The position numbers and the translations under genes are program-made. DNA of 64,000 nt. Origin: Panulirus ornatus. Taxonomy: Eukaryota > Arthropoda > Malacostraca > Decapoda > Palinuridae. Shown in pieces: positions 1 through 12,659 of the stretch. Each line of letters opens with the position of its first letter. Within the stretch, counting starts at the first letter, position 1. A model generated the notes under the pieces. The model saw only the letters and a list, made by a program, of their open reading frames with translations, was not told where the DNA came from and did no database searches. The stretch is from assembly GCF_036320965.1 (NCBI RefSeq), contig NC_092262.1, positions 2,554,726 through 2,618,725 on the forward strand. Reading direction: 5' to 3'.

Positions 1-82
<82 letters not shown>
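1..82. repeat. (AT)n microsatellite at window edge
   Basis: Pure AT dinucleotide array that runs off the left edge. It continues into the ATAC-rich 3' UTR of LINE-R copy A, so it is probably the internal AT array of that UTR. Confidence 0.97.
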
Positions 83-89
<7 letters not shown>

Positions 90-1837
90 GACATATACAT
101 ATATACATATATACATAATTCATACTGTCTGCCTTTATTTATTCCCATCGCCACCTCGCCACACATGGAATAAAATCCCCCTCCCCCCTCATGTGTGTGA
201 GGTAGCGCTAGGAAAAGACAACAAAGGCCCCATTCGTTCACACTCAGTCTCTAGCTGTCATGTAATAATGCCCGAAACCACATCTCCCTTTCCACATCCA
301 GGCCCCACAGAACATTCCATGGTTTTCCCCAGACGCTTTACAAGCCCTGATTAAATCCATTGACAGCACGTCGACCCCGGTATACCATATCGATCCAATT
401 CACTCTATTCCTTGCCCGCCTTTCACCCTCCTGAATGTTCAGGCCCCAATAACTCAAATCTTTTTCACTCCATCTATCCACCTCCAATTTGGTCTCCCAG
501 TTCTCCTCGATCCCTCCACCTCCGACACATATATCTTCTTGGTCAATCTTTCCTCACTCATTCTCTCCATGTGCCCAAACCATTTCAAAACACTCTCTTT
601 TGCTCTCTCAACCACGCTCGTTTTATTTCCACACATCTCTCTTACCCTTACATTACTTACTCGATCAAACCACCTCACACCACATATTGTCCTGAAACAT
701 CTCATTTACAGCACATCCACCCTCCTGCGCATAACTCTATCCATAGCCCACGCCTCGCAACCATACAACATTGTTGGAACCACTATTCCTTCAAACATAC
801 CCATTTTTGGTTTCCGAGATAATATTCTCGACTTCCAAACATTCTTCAGGGCTCCCGGGATTTTCGCCCCCTCCCCCACCCTATGATTCATTTCCGCTTC
901 CATGGTTCCATCCGCTGGCGAATCCACTCCCAGATATCTAAAACACTTTATTTCCTTAAGTTTTTCTCCATTGAAACTTACCTCCCAGTTGACTTGACCC
1001 TCAACCCTACTGTACCTAATAACCTTCCTCTTATTCATATTTACTCTTAACTTTCTTCTTTCACACACTTTACCAAACTCAGTCACCAGCTTCTGTAGTT
1101 TCTCAAACGAATCAGCCACCAGCGCTGTATCATCAGCGAACAACAACTGACTCACTTCCCAAGCTCTCTCACCCACAACAGACTGCATACTTGCCCCTCT
1201 TTCCAAAACTTTTGCATTCACCTCCCTAACAACCCCATCCATAAACAAATCAAACAACCATGGAGACATCACACACCCCTGCCGCAAACCTACATTCACT
1301 GAAAACCAATCACTTTCATCTCTTCCTACACGTACACATGCCTTACATCCTCGATAAAAACTTTTCACTTCTTTTAACAACTTGCCTCCCACACCATATA
1401 TTCTTAGTACGTTCCACAGAGCATCTCCATCAACTCTATCATATGCCTTCTCCAGATCCATAAATGCTACATACAAATCCATTTGCTTTTCTAAGTATTT
1501 CTCACATACATCCTTCAAAGCAAACAGCTGATCAACACATCCTCTACCACTTCTGAAACCACACTGCTCTTCCCCAATCTGATGCTCTGTACATGCCTTC
1601 ACCCTCTCAATCAATACCCTCCCATATAATTTACCAGGAATGCTGAACAAACTTATACCTCTGTAATTTGAGCACTCACTCTTATCGCCTTTGCCTTTGT
1701 ACAATGGCACTATGCAAGCATTCCGCCAATCCTCAGGCACCTCACCATGAATCACACATACATTAAATTACCTTACCAACCAGTCAACAATACAGTCACC
1801 GCCTTTTTTAATAAATTCCACTGCATTACCATTTCTT
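83..1837 (-). mobile_element. LINE-R copy A, 5'-truncated, long 3' UTR form
   Basis: Read on the minus strand this is the RT half of the dominant LINE family. It starts abruptly inside the linker/RT junction (residues like AVEFIKKGGDCIVDW) near 1837 and runs through RT and C-terminal domain to the 3' UTR at about 83-350. The UTR has the long form, including the block that reads gacagctagagactgagtg on the sense strand. The plus-strand 3' tail of another copy begins at 1838, so two oppositely oriented LINE pieces abut there. Old copy: it keeps a CGA codon where young copies have TGA. Confidence 0.9.
706..1755 (-). pseudogene. LINE-R reverse transcriptase fragment (copy A)
   Basis: A 349-residue open frame covering most of the RT domain. 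Visible in order are VPEDWRNACIVPLYKGKG, the NYRGISL fingers motif, [11 protein letters not shown], motif A with FMDLEKAYDRV, motif B with GLRQGCVMSPWLF, motif C with LLFADDTALVADS (catalytic Asp pair present) and a CFRYLGVDS palm/thumb motif. The frame ends at 706 because GAA has become TAA (ctgtaa). The C-terminal domain ([16 protein letters not shown], then [13 protein letters not shown] and GRPNWRW) continues in the same orientation at 454-705 until a second stop. It would copy LINE RNA by target-primed reverse transcription, but there is no EN and no intact frame. Confidence 0.9.
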
Positions 1838-2010
1838 GTGGCATGTATACGTTGAGATGTATGGGTATGTATATTTGCGTGTGTGGACGTGTATGTATAT
1901 ACATGTGTATGTGGGTGGGTTGGGCCATTCTTTCGTCTGTTTCCTTGCGCTACCTCGCTACCGCGGGAGACAGTGACAGAGCAAAATAAATAAGTAAATA
2001 AATAATTGAA
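1838..2010 (+). mobile_element. LINE-R 3' tail fragment
   Basis: Plus-strand 3' end only: the TGTGGACGTGTATGTATATACATG stretch, GGGTTGGGCCATT, and the terminal hairpin block cgctacctcgctaccgcgggagacag followed by an aaataaataagt tail. No coding sequence is attached. The same tail plus the same downstream DNA recurs at about 4935-5085. Confidence 0.88.
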
Positions 2011-2014
2011 ATGA

Positions 2015-2349
2015 ATATGTTGTATTATATGGATGCACTTTTCAAACAATATAAGAACTCTTTCCCAACTAGGTTTGATAAGGCTCTATAAAAATTAAAG
2101 AAAGATGATAATTTGCATAAAGCAAAAACTGGCAAGAGTAATGCTGTAGTGATTATGAACTAATATGATTATAAAGACAAAGTAAGCGATCTCCTAAGTG
2201 ATGATAATGCATACTCTGAAATACACAGGGATCCAACGAACAAAACAGAGTAGAAAATTCCGCATAAATAAAAAAAGAAAAAATTGAACTGCAAGGAAAA
2301 TTTTATCAAAGAACTTTCAATACAAAACCATTCAACGCTATACATGTAC
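2015..2349 (+). mobile_element. Penelope-like element RT N-terminal fragment 1
   Basis: Translating the plus strand gives a degenerate reading with MDALFKQYKNSFPTRFDKAL, then KTGKSNAVVIMN, YDYKDKVSDLLSDDNAYSEIHRDPTNKTE, interrupted by stops. This matches the region of Penelope-like RTs where KADKGxxVVxMN..Y..K...LL.D...Y..L..DPT is typical. It is about 95% alike to the copy at 5086-5520 by eye. It stops at tacatgtac, where LINE-R copy B begins with gtacagaa; the shared GTAC makes a microhomology junction. Element class is recognised from memory. Confidence 0.75.
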
Positions 2350-3029
2350 AGAAATAAGTGAGAACAAAGAACGTAAGGTCAGTGGGAGATAAATGGGATA
2401 TATTTAGGGAAGCAGTGATGGTTTGCGCAAAAGATGCTTGTGGCATGAGAAGCGTGGAGTGTGGGCAGATTAGTAAGGGTAGTGAGTTCTGAGATGAGGA
2501 AGTAAGATTATTAGTGAAAGAGCAGACAAAGTCATTTGGACGATTTTTGCAGGGAAATAATGCAAATGAGTGGGAGATGTATAAAAGAAAGAGGCAAAAG
2601 GTCAAGAGAAAGGTGCAATAGGTGAAAAAGAGGGCAAAAGAGAATTGGGGTGAGAGTATCATTAAATTTTAGGGAGAATAAAAAGATGGTTTGGAAGAAG
2701 GTAAATAAGGTGCGTAAGACAAGGGAGCAAATGGGAACTTCAGTGAAGGGGGGCCAATGGGGAGATGATAACAAGTAGTGGTGATGTGAGGATATGGAGT
2801 GAGTATTTTGAAGGTTTGTTGAATGTATTTGATGATAGAGTGGCAGATATAGGGTGTTTTGGTCGAGGTGGTGCGCAAAGTGACTGGGTCAGGGAAAATG
2901 ATTTGGTAAGCAGAGAAAAGGTACTAAAAGCTTTGCGGAAGATGAAGGCCGGATGGTGTTGCCGTTGAATTTATTAAGAAAGTCGGTGACTGTATTGTTG
3001 TCTGGTTAGTCAAGCTATTTAATGTATGT

Positions 3030-4459
3030 ATGACTCATGGTGCGGTGCTTGAGGATAGGAAGAATTCTTGCATAGTGCCATTGTTCAAAGGCAAAGGTGA
3101 TACAAGTGAGTGCTCAAATTACAGAGGTATAAGTTTGTTGAGTATTCCTGGGAAATTATATAGGAGGGTTTTGTGTGAGAGGGTGAAGGCATGTACAGAG
3201 CATCAGATTGGGGATGAGCAGTATGGAATCAGAAGTGGTAGAGGATGTGTACATCAGGTGTTTACTTTGAAGAATGTATGTGAGAAATACTTAGAAAAGC
3301 AAATGGATTTGTATGTAGCATTTATGGATCTGGAGAAGGCATATGATAGACTTGATGGAGATGCTCTGTGGAAGGTACTAAGAATATATGGTGTGGGAGG
3401 CAAGTTGCTACAAACAGTGAAAAGTTTTTATCGAGGATGTAATCCTTGTGTACTTGTAGGAAGAGAGGAAAGTGATTGGTTCTCAGTGAATGTAGGTTTG
3501 CGGCAGGGGTGTTTTATCAGTCTTCATGGTTGTTTAATTTGTTCATGGATGGGGTTGTTAGGGAGGTGAATGCAAGAGTTTTGGGAAGAGGGGCAATTAT
3601 GCAATCTGTTGTTGATGGGAGAGCTTGGGAAGTGAGTCAGTTGTTGTTCGCTGATGATACAGCGCTGGTAGCTGATTCATGTGAGAAACTGCAGAAGCTG
3701 GTGACTGAGTTTAGTAAAGTGTGTGAAAGAAGAAAGCTGGGAGTAAATGTGAATAAGATAGAGGTTATAAGGTACAGTAGGGCTGAGGGACAAGTCAATT
3801 GGGAGGTAGGTTTGAATGGAGAAAAACTGGAGGAAGTAAAGTGTTTTAGATATCTAGGAGTGGATTTGGCAGCGGATGGAACCATGGAAGCGGAAATGAA
3901 TCATGGAGTGGGGGATTGGGCGATAGTTCTGGGAGCGTTGAAGAATGTGTGGAAGTCGAGAACATTATCTCGGAAAGTAAAAATGGGTATCTTTGAAGGA
4001 ATAGTGGTTCCAACAATGTTATATGGTTGCGAGGCGTGGGTTATGGATAGAGGTGTGCGGAGGAGGGTGGATGAGCTGGAAATGAGATGTTTGAGGACAA
4101 TATATGGTGTGAGGTGGTTTGATCGAGTAAGTAATGATAGGGTAGGAGTGATTAGTGGTAATAAAAAGAGTGTGGTTGAGAGAGAGAGAAGAGGATGTTT
4201 TGAAATGGTTTGGTCACATGGAGGAATGAGTGAGGAGAGATTGACTAAGAGGATGTATGTGTCAGAGGTGGAAGGGACGAGAAGTGGGAGACCAAATTGG
4301 AGGTGGAAAGATGGAGTGAAAAAGATTTTGAGTTATCGGGGCCTGAACATGCAGGAGGGTGAAAGGCGTGCAAGGAGTAGAGTGAATTGGAACCATGTGG
4401 TATACCTGGATCGACGTGCTTTTAATGGATTGAACCAGGCTGTGAAGCGTCTGGTGTAA
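3030..4459 (+). pseudogene. LINE-R RT and C-terminal domain (copy B), frameshifted
   Basis: Two overlapping frames, 3030-3569 and 3476-4459, together cover one RT. The first holds KGKGDTSECSNYRGISLLS, the EEQ..FRSGRG equivalent and motif A FMDLEKAYDRLD. The second holds motif B remnants, motif [27 protein letters not shown], and the C-terminal block with [13 protein letters not shown] and [18 protein letters not shown]. The switch lies at about 3505-3530, where the sequence after ggcaggggtgt is altered within the QGCVMSPW motif. Around 4185 a pair of compensating indels scrambles a few residues before MSEERLTKR. The frame extends past VVY to a C-terminus ending in the NGLNQ..KR region, unlike young copies. 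Confidence 0.88.
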
Positions 4460-4702
4460 ACCATGGAAAGTTCTGTGGGGCCTGGATGTGGAAAGGGAGC
4501 TGTGGTTTCGGTGCATTATTACGTGACAGCTAAAGACTGTATGTGAACGAAAGTGGCCTTTGTTGTCTTTTCCTAGCGCTACCTCGCGCATATGAGGGGG
4601 AGAGGGGGTTGTTATTTCATGTGTGGCGGGGTAGCGATGGAAATTGAATAAAGGCAGACAGTATGAATTAAGTACATATGTATATATGTATAAATCTGTG
4701 TG

Positions 4703-4934
<232 letters not shown>

Positions 4935-5085
4935 GTTTAGATGTATAGGTGTTTGTATCTGTGTGTTTGGACGTGTATGTATATACATGTGTATGTGGGT
5001 GGGTTGGGCCATTCTTTCATCTTTTTCCTTGCGCTACCTCGCTAACGCGGGAGACAGCGACAAAGCAAAATAAATAAATAAATTA

Positions 5086-5520
5086 TTAATTGAAATGAAA
5101 GGTGGTGTATTATATGGATGCACTTTTCAAACAATATAAGAACTCTTTCCCAACTAGGTTTGATAATGCTCTATGAAAATTAATGAAAGATGATAATTTG
5201 CATAAAGCAAAAACTGGCCAGAGTAATGCTGTAGTGATTATGAACAAATATGATTATAAAGACAAAGTAAGCGATATTCTGAGTGATGATAATGCATACT
5301 CTGAAATACACAGGGATCCAACGAACAAAACAGAGTAGAAAATTTCACAAATATAAAAAAAAGGAAAAAAAATGAAGGGCAAGGAAAATTTGATCAAAGA
5401 ACTTTCAATTCAAAACCCATCAACACTATACATGTACGGTTTAATCAAGACCCACAAAACCAAACAATCTCATACGGCAAATTATAAGCTCAATAAGTTC
5501 TCCTACATATAAGGTATCAG
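5086..5520 (+). mobile_element. Penelope-like element RT N-terminal fragment 2
   Basis: Longer sibling of the 2015-2349 fragment. Degenerate translation gives KTGQSNAVVIMNKYDYKDKV, DNAYSEIHRDPTNKTE and then YMYGLIKTHKTKQSH, which corresponds to the conserved YGLxKxHKxxxPLRPI motif of Penelope-like RTs. Stops and frameshifts interrupt it. It ends at gtatcagcaaaaatg, where LINE-R copy C starts within its C-terminal domain. As with fragment 1, the segment directly follows a LINE-R 3' tail, so the two pairs derive from one ancestral composite. Confidence 0.8.
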
Positions 5521-5521
5521 C

Positions 5522-6228
5522 AAAAATGTGTGTTTGAGGGAATAGTGATTCCAACAATGTGATATGGTTGCGAAGCATAGGCTATAGATAGGGCTGTGTG
5601 AAGGAGAGTGAATGTGTTGGAAATGAAATCTTTGAGAACAATATATGGTATGAAGTTGTTTGATCGAGTAAGTTATGAAAGGGTAAGAGAGATATGTGGT
5701 AATAAAAAGAGTGTGGTTGAGACACCGGAAGAGGGTGTGTTGAAATGGTTTGGTCACATAGAGAGAATCAGTAAGAAAAGATTAGCAAAAGAATGTGTGT
5801 CAGAGGTGGGAGAAGAAGAAGCGGGAGACCAAATTAGAGGTGGAAGTATGGAGTTATAAAGAGTTTGAGCGATCGGGGCCTGAAGATATAGGAGGGTGAA
5901 AAGCGCGCAGGAAATAGTGTCAATTGGAACGATGTGGTACACCGGAGTCGACGTGCTGTCAATGGATTGAAACATGGCATGTAAAACGACTGGGGCAAAG
6001 CATGGAAAGGTCTGTGGGACCTGGATGTGGAAAGGGAGCTGTGTTTTCGGTGCATGACACATGACAGCTAGAGAAAGAGTGTTAACGAATTAGACCCTCT
6101 ATGTCTGTTCATGCCGTTACCTCGCTGGAATCCTATTTCATGTGTGGCGGGGTGGCGACGAGAATTGATGACGGCAGCATGTATGAACATGTATTCATCT
6201 AAATGTGCATATCTCTGTGCATGTATAT
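5522..6228 (+). mobile_element. LINE-R copy C, C-terminal domain and 3' UTR only
   Basis: Starts at the [17 protein letters not shown] equivalent (tgtttgagggaatagtgattcc) and carries the C-terminal domain ([39 protein letters not shown]), then a decayed long-form 3' UTR. Contains several stops and indels, for example gaagaagaagcgggagacc in place of the GRPNW codons. It meets copy D tail-to-tail near 6230. Confidence 0.87.
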
Positions 6229-6234
6229 ATATGT

Positions 6235-8885
6235 ATCACCCATTCCCGTCACCACTACGTAACTCATGAATTGGCATCCCCTCCCGCAGCGCGCGCGCAA
6301 AGTAACTCTAAGAAAAAGACAACAAATTTCACATTCGTTCACACTCAGTCTCTAGATGTGATGTGTAATGCACCGAAACCACAGCTCCCTTTCCACATCC
6401 AGGCCAAAAAAAAAAAAAAAAAAATTCCACGGTTTACCCCAGACGTTTCACATTCAGTGGTTCAATCCATTGGCAATACGTTGACCCGGTATACCACATC
6501 GTTCCAATTCACTCTATTCCTTGCACGCCTTTCACTCTCCTGTATGTACAGGCCCCGATTGCTCAAAATCTTTTTTACTCCATCCTTCCACCTTCAATTT
6601 GGTCTCACACTTCTCCTCGTTCCCTCCACCTCTGACACATATATCCTCTTTGTCAATCTTTCCTCACTCATCCTCTCCATGTGACCAGACCATTTCAATA
6701 CACCCTCTTCTGCTCTCTCAACCACACTCTTTTTATCACCACACATCTCTCTTACCCTTTCATTACTACTCCATCAAACCAACTCACACCACATACTGTC
6801 CTCATTCATTTCGTTTCCAATACATCCAACCTCTTCCGTAAAATCCTATCTATAGCCTATGCCTTGCAACTATATAGCATTGTTGGAACCACTTTTCCTT
6901 CAAACATACTTATTTTTTGCTGTCAGATATAACGTTCTCGCCTTCCACACATTCTTCAACGCTCCCAGAACCTTCGCCCTCTTCCCCACCCTGTGATTCA
7001 CTTCCGCTTCTTTGGTTCCATCCACTACTAAAATTCACTCCCAGATATCTAAAATACTTTACTTCTTTTAGTTTATCTCAATTCAAACTTACCTTCCAAT
7101 TAACCTGTCCCTCAACCTTTATGAACTTGATAACCTTAGTCTTATTCACATTTACTCTCAGCCTTCTTCTTTCACACACTTTACAAAGCTCAGTCACCAG
7201 CTTCTACAGTTTTTCACCCGAATCAGTCGCGAGCGCATTATCATCATCGAACAAGAGCTGACTCCCTTTCCAAGCCCTTTCATCCAAAACAGACTGCGTA
7301 CTTGCCTTTCTCTCCAAAACTCTGGCATTTTCCTTCCTAGCCACCCAATCCATAAACAAATTAAAAAACCATTGAGACATCACGCACCCCTGCCGGAAAC
7401 CGACATTCACGTGGAACCAATCACTTTCCTCTCTTCCTACTCGTGCACATGCCTTACATCCATGGTAAGCCTTTTCACTACTTTTAGCAACTTACCTCTC
7501 ACACCTAATACTCTTAATACCTTCCAAAAAGCATCTCTATCAACTCTATCATATGCCTTCTCCGGATCCATAAATGCTACATACAAATCCATCTGTTTTT
7601 CTAAGTATTTCTCACACACATTCTTCAAAGAGAACGCCTGATCCACACATCCTCTACCACTTCTGAAACCACACTGCTCTTCCCAATTTGATGCTCTGTA
7701 CATGCCTTTACCCTCTCAGTCAATACTCTGTCATATAATCTCCCAAGAATACTCAAGATACTTATACCTTTTTAAATTGAAAACTCACCTTCATCCCCTT
7801 TGCCTTTGTATAATGGCACTATGCATGCATTCCGTCAATCTTCAGGCACTTCACAATGAACCATACATAAACTGCATATCCCTAACAATCAGTCAGCTAC
7901 ACAGTCACCCCCTTTTTAACTTAACAAATTTCACTGCAATACCATCCAAACCCACTGCCTTGCTGGCTTTCATCTTCCACGAAGCTTTCACTACCTCTTC
8001 TTTGTTTACCAAACCATTCTCCCTGACCCTCTCACTTCGAACACGATCTCGACCAAAACACCCTATATCTGCCAACAAACCTTGAAAATATTCACTCCAT
8101 CTCCTTTTCAGTTCATCACTAATTGTTTTACCTTCCCATTAGCCCCCTTCACTGATGTTCACATTAGTTTTCATGTCTCACGCAATTTATTTACCTCCTT
8201 CGAAAACATCTATTTGTTTTCCCTAAAATCTAATGATATTCTCTCAAAGCAACTCTCATTTGCCCTCTTTTTCACCTCTTGCACCTCTGTCTTGGCCTCC
8301 TGCCTCATTCTTTTTGATATCTCCCAGTCTTCTATACTACTTCCCTGCAAAAGTCACCCAAATGTCTCTCTCTTCTCTTTCACTACTATTTCTGATATGA
8401 TCACATTCCGACATTACTGCTTCCTCCCCAACTCCCCGTACGTCATTTGCTCTCACCTTTGTCATTCTGTACTCATTTGCTCCTGGTACTTCCTCACACA
8501 AGTCTCCTTTCCAAGCTCACTTGCTCTCACTACTCTCTTCATTCTAACATTCTCTCTTCTTTTTTGAAAACCTCTACAAATCTTCACCTTCGCCTCCACA
8601 AGAAAATTATCACACATCCCTCCAGTCCCCCTTTCAGCTTATTAACATCCAAAAGTCTCTCTTTCACGCAACAATCAAAAAACACATAATCCAATAATGC
8701 TCTTTGGCCATGTCTCCTACTTCCATACGCTTACCTATGTATATCTCTATTTAAACCAGGTATTCCCAATCACCAGAACTTTTTCGGCGCCAGACCTCTC
8801 CCGCTCCCTTTAAACTCCCTCTGCGACATAGGGGGAATACGTGGGAAGTATTCTTTCTCCCCTGTCCCAGGGATATATGTATTAT
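6235..8885 (-). mobile_element. LINE-R copy D, old, with internal EN deletion
   Basis: Minus-strand element: long-form 3' UTR at about 6235-6460, C-terminal domain and RT at 6460-7900, linker at 7900-8560, and the end of EN at 8560-8765. There sequence like KICMGFQKRR and ..LDYVLIDRR can be traced. It then jumps directly to the 5' UTR motif (sense: tccctggga.agggg, agaatacttcccacg) at 8790-8885, so most of EN is deleted. Motif C reads FDDDNALATDS instead of FADDTALVADS. Many frameshifts. An 18-base A run lies at 6406-6423 in the 3' region. Confidence 0.87.
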
Positions 8886-8889
8886 TATT

Positions 8890-9058
8890 TTTTCAATTTT
8901 GTATCATAGTCACTGTCTCCCACGCTAGCGAGGTAGGGCAAGGAAACAGATATAAGAATGGCCCAACCCACCCACATACACATGTATATACATAAACGCC
9001 CACACACGCGCATATACAAACCTATACATTTTAACATATACATACATATGCATACACA

Positions 9059-9060
<2 letters not shown>
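8890..9060 (-). mobile_element. LINE-R 3' tail fragment
   Basis: Terminal hairpin block in minus orientation (cactgtctcccacgctagcgaggtagggc) followed by aatggcccaacccaccc and the ACACG/CATATAC-rich UTR. It leads directly into the AT array at 9061. No coding sequence is attached. Confidence 0.85.

Positions 9061-9150
<90 letters not shown>
9061..9150. repeat. (AT)n microsatellite
   Basis: Uninterrupted TA array. To the left is a minus-strand LINE-R tail, to the right the EN of plus-strand copy E: an orientation switch at the array. Confidence 0.97.
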
Positions 9151-9152
<2 letters not shown>

Positions 9153-9352
9153 AGTGTTTTGGGAGCAGCTGAATGAGTGTGTTAGTGGTTTTGATGCACG
9201 AGACCGGGTTATAGTGATGTGTGATTTGAATGCAAAGGTGAGTAATGTGGCAGTTGAGGGAATAATTGGTACACATGGGGTGTTCAGTGTTGTAAATGGA
9301 TATGGTGAAAAGCTTGTAGATTTATGTGCTGAAAAAGGACTGGTGATTGGAA

Positions 9353-10352
9353 ATTTTTTTTTCTTTTTTTTTTTTTTATACTTTGTCGCTGTCTCCCGCG
9401 TTTGCGAGGTAGCGCAAGGAAACAGACGAAAGAAATGGCCCAACCCCCCCCCATACACATGTACATACACACGTCCACACACGCAAATATACATACCTAC
9501 ACAGCTTTCCATGGTTTACCCCAGACGCTTCACATGCCTTGATTCAATCCACTGACAGCACGTCAACCCCTGTATACCACATCGCTCCAATTCACTCTAT
9601 TCCTTGCCCTCCTTTCACCCTCCTGCATGTTCAGGCCCCGATCACACAAAATCTTTTTCACTCCATCTTTCCACCTCCAATTTGGTCTCCCTCTTCTCCT
9701 CGTTCCCTCCACCTCCGACACATATATCCTCTTGGTCAATCTTTCCTCACTCATTCTCTCCATGTGCCCAAACCATTTCAAAACACCCTCTTCTGCTCTC
9801 TCAACCACGCTCTTTTTATTTCCACACATCTCTCTTACCCTTACGTTACTTACTCGATCAAACCACCTCACACCACACATTGTCCTCAAACATCTCATTT
9901 CCAGCACATCCATCCTCCTGCGCACAACTCTATCCATAGCCCACGCCTCGCAACCATACAACATTGTTGGAACCACTATTCCTTCAAACATACCCATTTT
10001 TGCTTTCCGAGATAATGTTCTCGACTTCCACACATTCTTCAAGGCTCCCAGGATTTTCGCCCCCTCCCCCACCCTATGATCCACTTCCGCTTCCATGGTT
10101 CCATCCGCTGCCAGATCCACTCCCAGATATCTAAAACACTTCACTTCCTCCAGTTTTTCTCCATTCAAACTCACCTCCCAATTGACTTGACCCTCAACCC
10201 TACTGTACCTAATAACCTTGCTCTTATTCACATTTACTCTTAACTTTCTTCTTCCACACACTTTACCAAACTCAGTCACCAGCTTCTGCAGTTTCTCACA
10301 TGAATCAGCCACCAGCGCTGTATCATCAGCGAACAACAACTGACTCACTTCC
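9353..10352 (-). mobile_element. LINE-R copy F, young, 5'-truncated, nested in copy E
   Basis: Starts (3' end) with a T-rich run at 9353-9379, then the terminal hairpin, short-form 3' UTR, C-terminal domain and RT up to motif C (MSQLLFADDTALVADS), ending at cttcccat near 10350. An open frame of 261 residues runs 10348 to 9563 and ends with VVYRG and TGA. Flanks are the two halves of one EN coding sequence (..ctggtgattggaaat and acctagtttaaaaagcg..). A target-site duplication of more than 2-3 bases is not evident. Confidence 0.93.
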
Positions 10353-10721
10353 CATACCTAGTTTAAAAAGCGAGATATACATAAGTATACGTATGTAAGT
10401 AGGAGAGATGGCCAGAGAGCGTTATTGGATTACGTGTTAATTGACAGGCGCGCGAAAGAGAGACTTTTGGATGTTAATGTGCTGAGAGGTGCAACTGGAG
10501 GGATGTCTGATCATTATCTTGTAGAGCTTAAGGTGAAGATTTGTATGGGTTTTCAGAAAAGAAGAGTGAATGTTGGGGTGAAGAGGGTGGTGAGAGTAAG
10601 TGAGCTTGGGAAGGAGACTTGTGTGAGGAAGTACCAGGAGAGACTGAGTACAGAATGGAAAAAGGTGAGAACAATGGAAGTAAGGGGAGTGGGGTAGGAA
10701 TGGGATGTATTTAGGGAATCA

Positions 10722-12659
10722 GTGATGGATTTCGCAAAAGATGCTTGTGGCATGAGAAGAGTGGGAGGTGGGTTGATTAGAAAGGGTAGTGAGTGGTGGG
10801 ATGAAGAAGTAAGATTATTAGTGAAGGAGAAGAGAGAGGCATTTGGACGATTTTTGCAGGGAAAAAATGCAATTGAGTGGGAGATGTGTAAAAGAAAGAG
10901 ACAGGAGGTCAAGAGAAAGGTGCGAGAGGTGAAAAAGAGGGCAAATGAGAATTGGGGTGAGAGAGTATCATTAAATTTTAGGGAGAATAAAAAGATGTTC
11001 TGGAAGGAGGTAAATAAAGTGCGTAAGACAAGAGAGGAAATGGGAACTTCAGTGAAGGGCGCAAATGGGGAGGTGATAACAAGTAGTGGAGATGTGAGAA
11101 GGGGATGGAGTGAGTATTTTGAAGGTTTATTGAATGTGTTTGATGATAGAGTGGCAGATATAGGGTGTTTTGGTCGAGATGGTGTGCAAAGTGAGAGGGT
11201 TAGGGAAAATGATTTGGTAAACAGAGAAGAGGTAGTAAAAGCTTTGCGGAAGATGAAAGCCGGCAAGGCAGCAGGTTTGGATGGTATTGCAGTGGAATTT
11301 ATTAAAAAAGGGGGTGACTGTATTGTTGACTGGTTGGTAAGGTTATTTAATGTATGTATGACTCATGGTGAGGTGCCTGAGGATTTGCGGAATGCGTGCA
11401 TAGTGCCATTGTACAAAGGCAAAGGGGATAAGAGTGAGTGCTCAAATTACAGAGGTATAAGTTTGTTGAGTATTCCTGGTAAATTATATGGGAGGGAATT
11501 GATTGAGAGGGTGAAGGCATGTACAGAGCATCAGATTGGGGAAGAGCAGTGTGGTTTCAGAAGTGGTAGAGGATATGTGGATCAGGTGTTTGCTTTGAAG
11601 AATGTATGTGAGAAATACTTAGAAAAACAAATGGATTTGTATGTAGCATTTATGGATCTGGAGAAGGCATATGGTAGAGTTGATAGAGATGCTCTGTGGA
11701 AGGTATTAAGAATATATGGTGTGGGAGGCAAGTTGTTAGAAGCAGTGAAAAGTTTTTTTCGAGGATGTAAGGCATGTGTACGTGTAGGAAGAGAGGAAAG
11801 TGATTGGTTCTCAGTGAATGTAGGTTTGCGGCAGGGGTGTGTGATGTCTCCATGGTTATTTAATTTGTTTATGGATGGGGTTGTTAGGGAGGTGAATTCA
11901 AGAGTTTTGGAAAGAGGGGCAAGTATGAAGTCTGTTGGGGATGAGAGAGCTTGGGATGTGAGTCAGTTGTTGTTCGCTGATGATACAGCGCTGGTGGCTG
12001 ATTCGTGTGAGAAACTGCAGAAGCTGGTGACTGAGTTTGGTAAAGTGTGTGAAAGAAGAATGTTAAGAGTAAATGTGAATAAGAGCAAGGTAGTTAGGTA
12101 CAGTAGGGTTGAGGGTCAAGTCAATTGGGAGGTAAGTTTGAATGGAGAAAAACTGGAGGGAGTAAAGTGTTTTAGATATCTGGGAGTGGATCTGGCAGCG
12201 GATGGAACCATGGAAGCGGAAGTGGATCATAGGGTGGGGGAGGGGGCGAAAATCCTGGGAGCCTTGAAGAATGTGTGGAAGTCGAGAACATTATCTCGGA
12301 AAGCAAAAATGGGTATGTATGAAGGAATAGTGGTTCCAACAATGTTGTATGGTTGCGAGGCGTGGGCTGTGGATAGAGATGTGCGCAGGAGGATGGATGT
12401 GCTGGAAATGAGATGTTTGAGGACAATGTGTGGTGTGAGGTGGTTTGATCGAGTAAGTGACGTAAGGGTAAGAGAGATGTGTGGAAATAAAAAGAGCGTG
12501 CTTGAGAGAGCAGAAGAGGGTGTTTTGAAATGGCTTGGGCACATGGAGAGAATGAGTGAGGAAAGATTGACCAAGAGGATATATGTGTCGGAGGTGGAGG
12601 GAACGAGGAGAAGTGGGAGACCAAATTGGAGGTGGAAAGATGGAGTGAAAAAGATTTGA
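10722..12659 (+). pseudogene. LINE-R linker plus reverse transcriptase (copy E)
   Basis: A 645-residue open frame, the longest RT frame in the window. Residues ~1-180 are the linker (SEWWDEEVRLLVKEKREAFG, lysine/arginine-rich helix, FRENKKMFWKEVNKVRK). From ~170 the RT follows: [50 protein letters not shown], motif A AFMDLEKAYGRVD (second Asp of the usual KAYD is Gly; the catalytic first Asp is kept), motif B GLRQGCVMSPWLFNLFMDGV, motif C LLFADDTALVADS and [13 protein letters not shown]. The C-terminal domain ends with [14 protein letters not shown] and a TGA caused by loss of one T at about 12656. Upstream, a single in-frame TAG at 10695-10697 separates it from the EN end encoded at 10425-10694, which carries GGMSDHYLVE, the SDH endonuclease motif. 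Not functional as it stands. Confidence 0.92.

Noticed and set aside
6406..6423. A-run as a poly(A) tail of a processed gene
   Set aside because: It lies inside the LINE-R copy D 3' region in the wrong orientation for a gene 3' end. More likely a local expansion of the ccccacag segment.
9604..10079. Long open frames antisense to LINE-R (for example starting [14 protein letters not shown] or [15 protein letters not shown]), repeated in about ten places
   Set aside because: They are exact antisense shadows of the LINE-R C-terminal domain. Their recurrence follows the copies of the element, and old copies break them freely.
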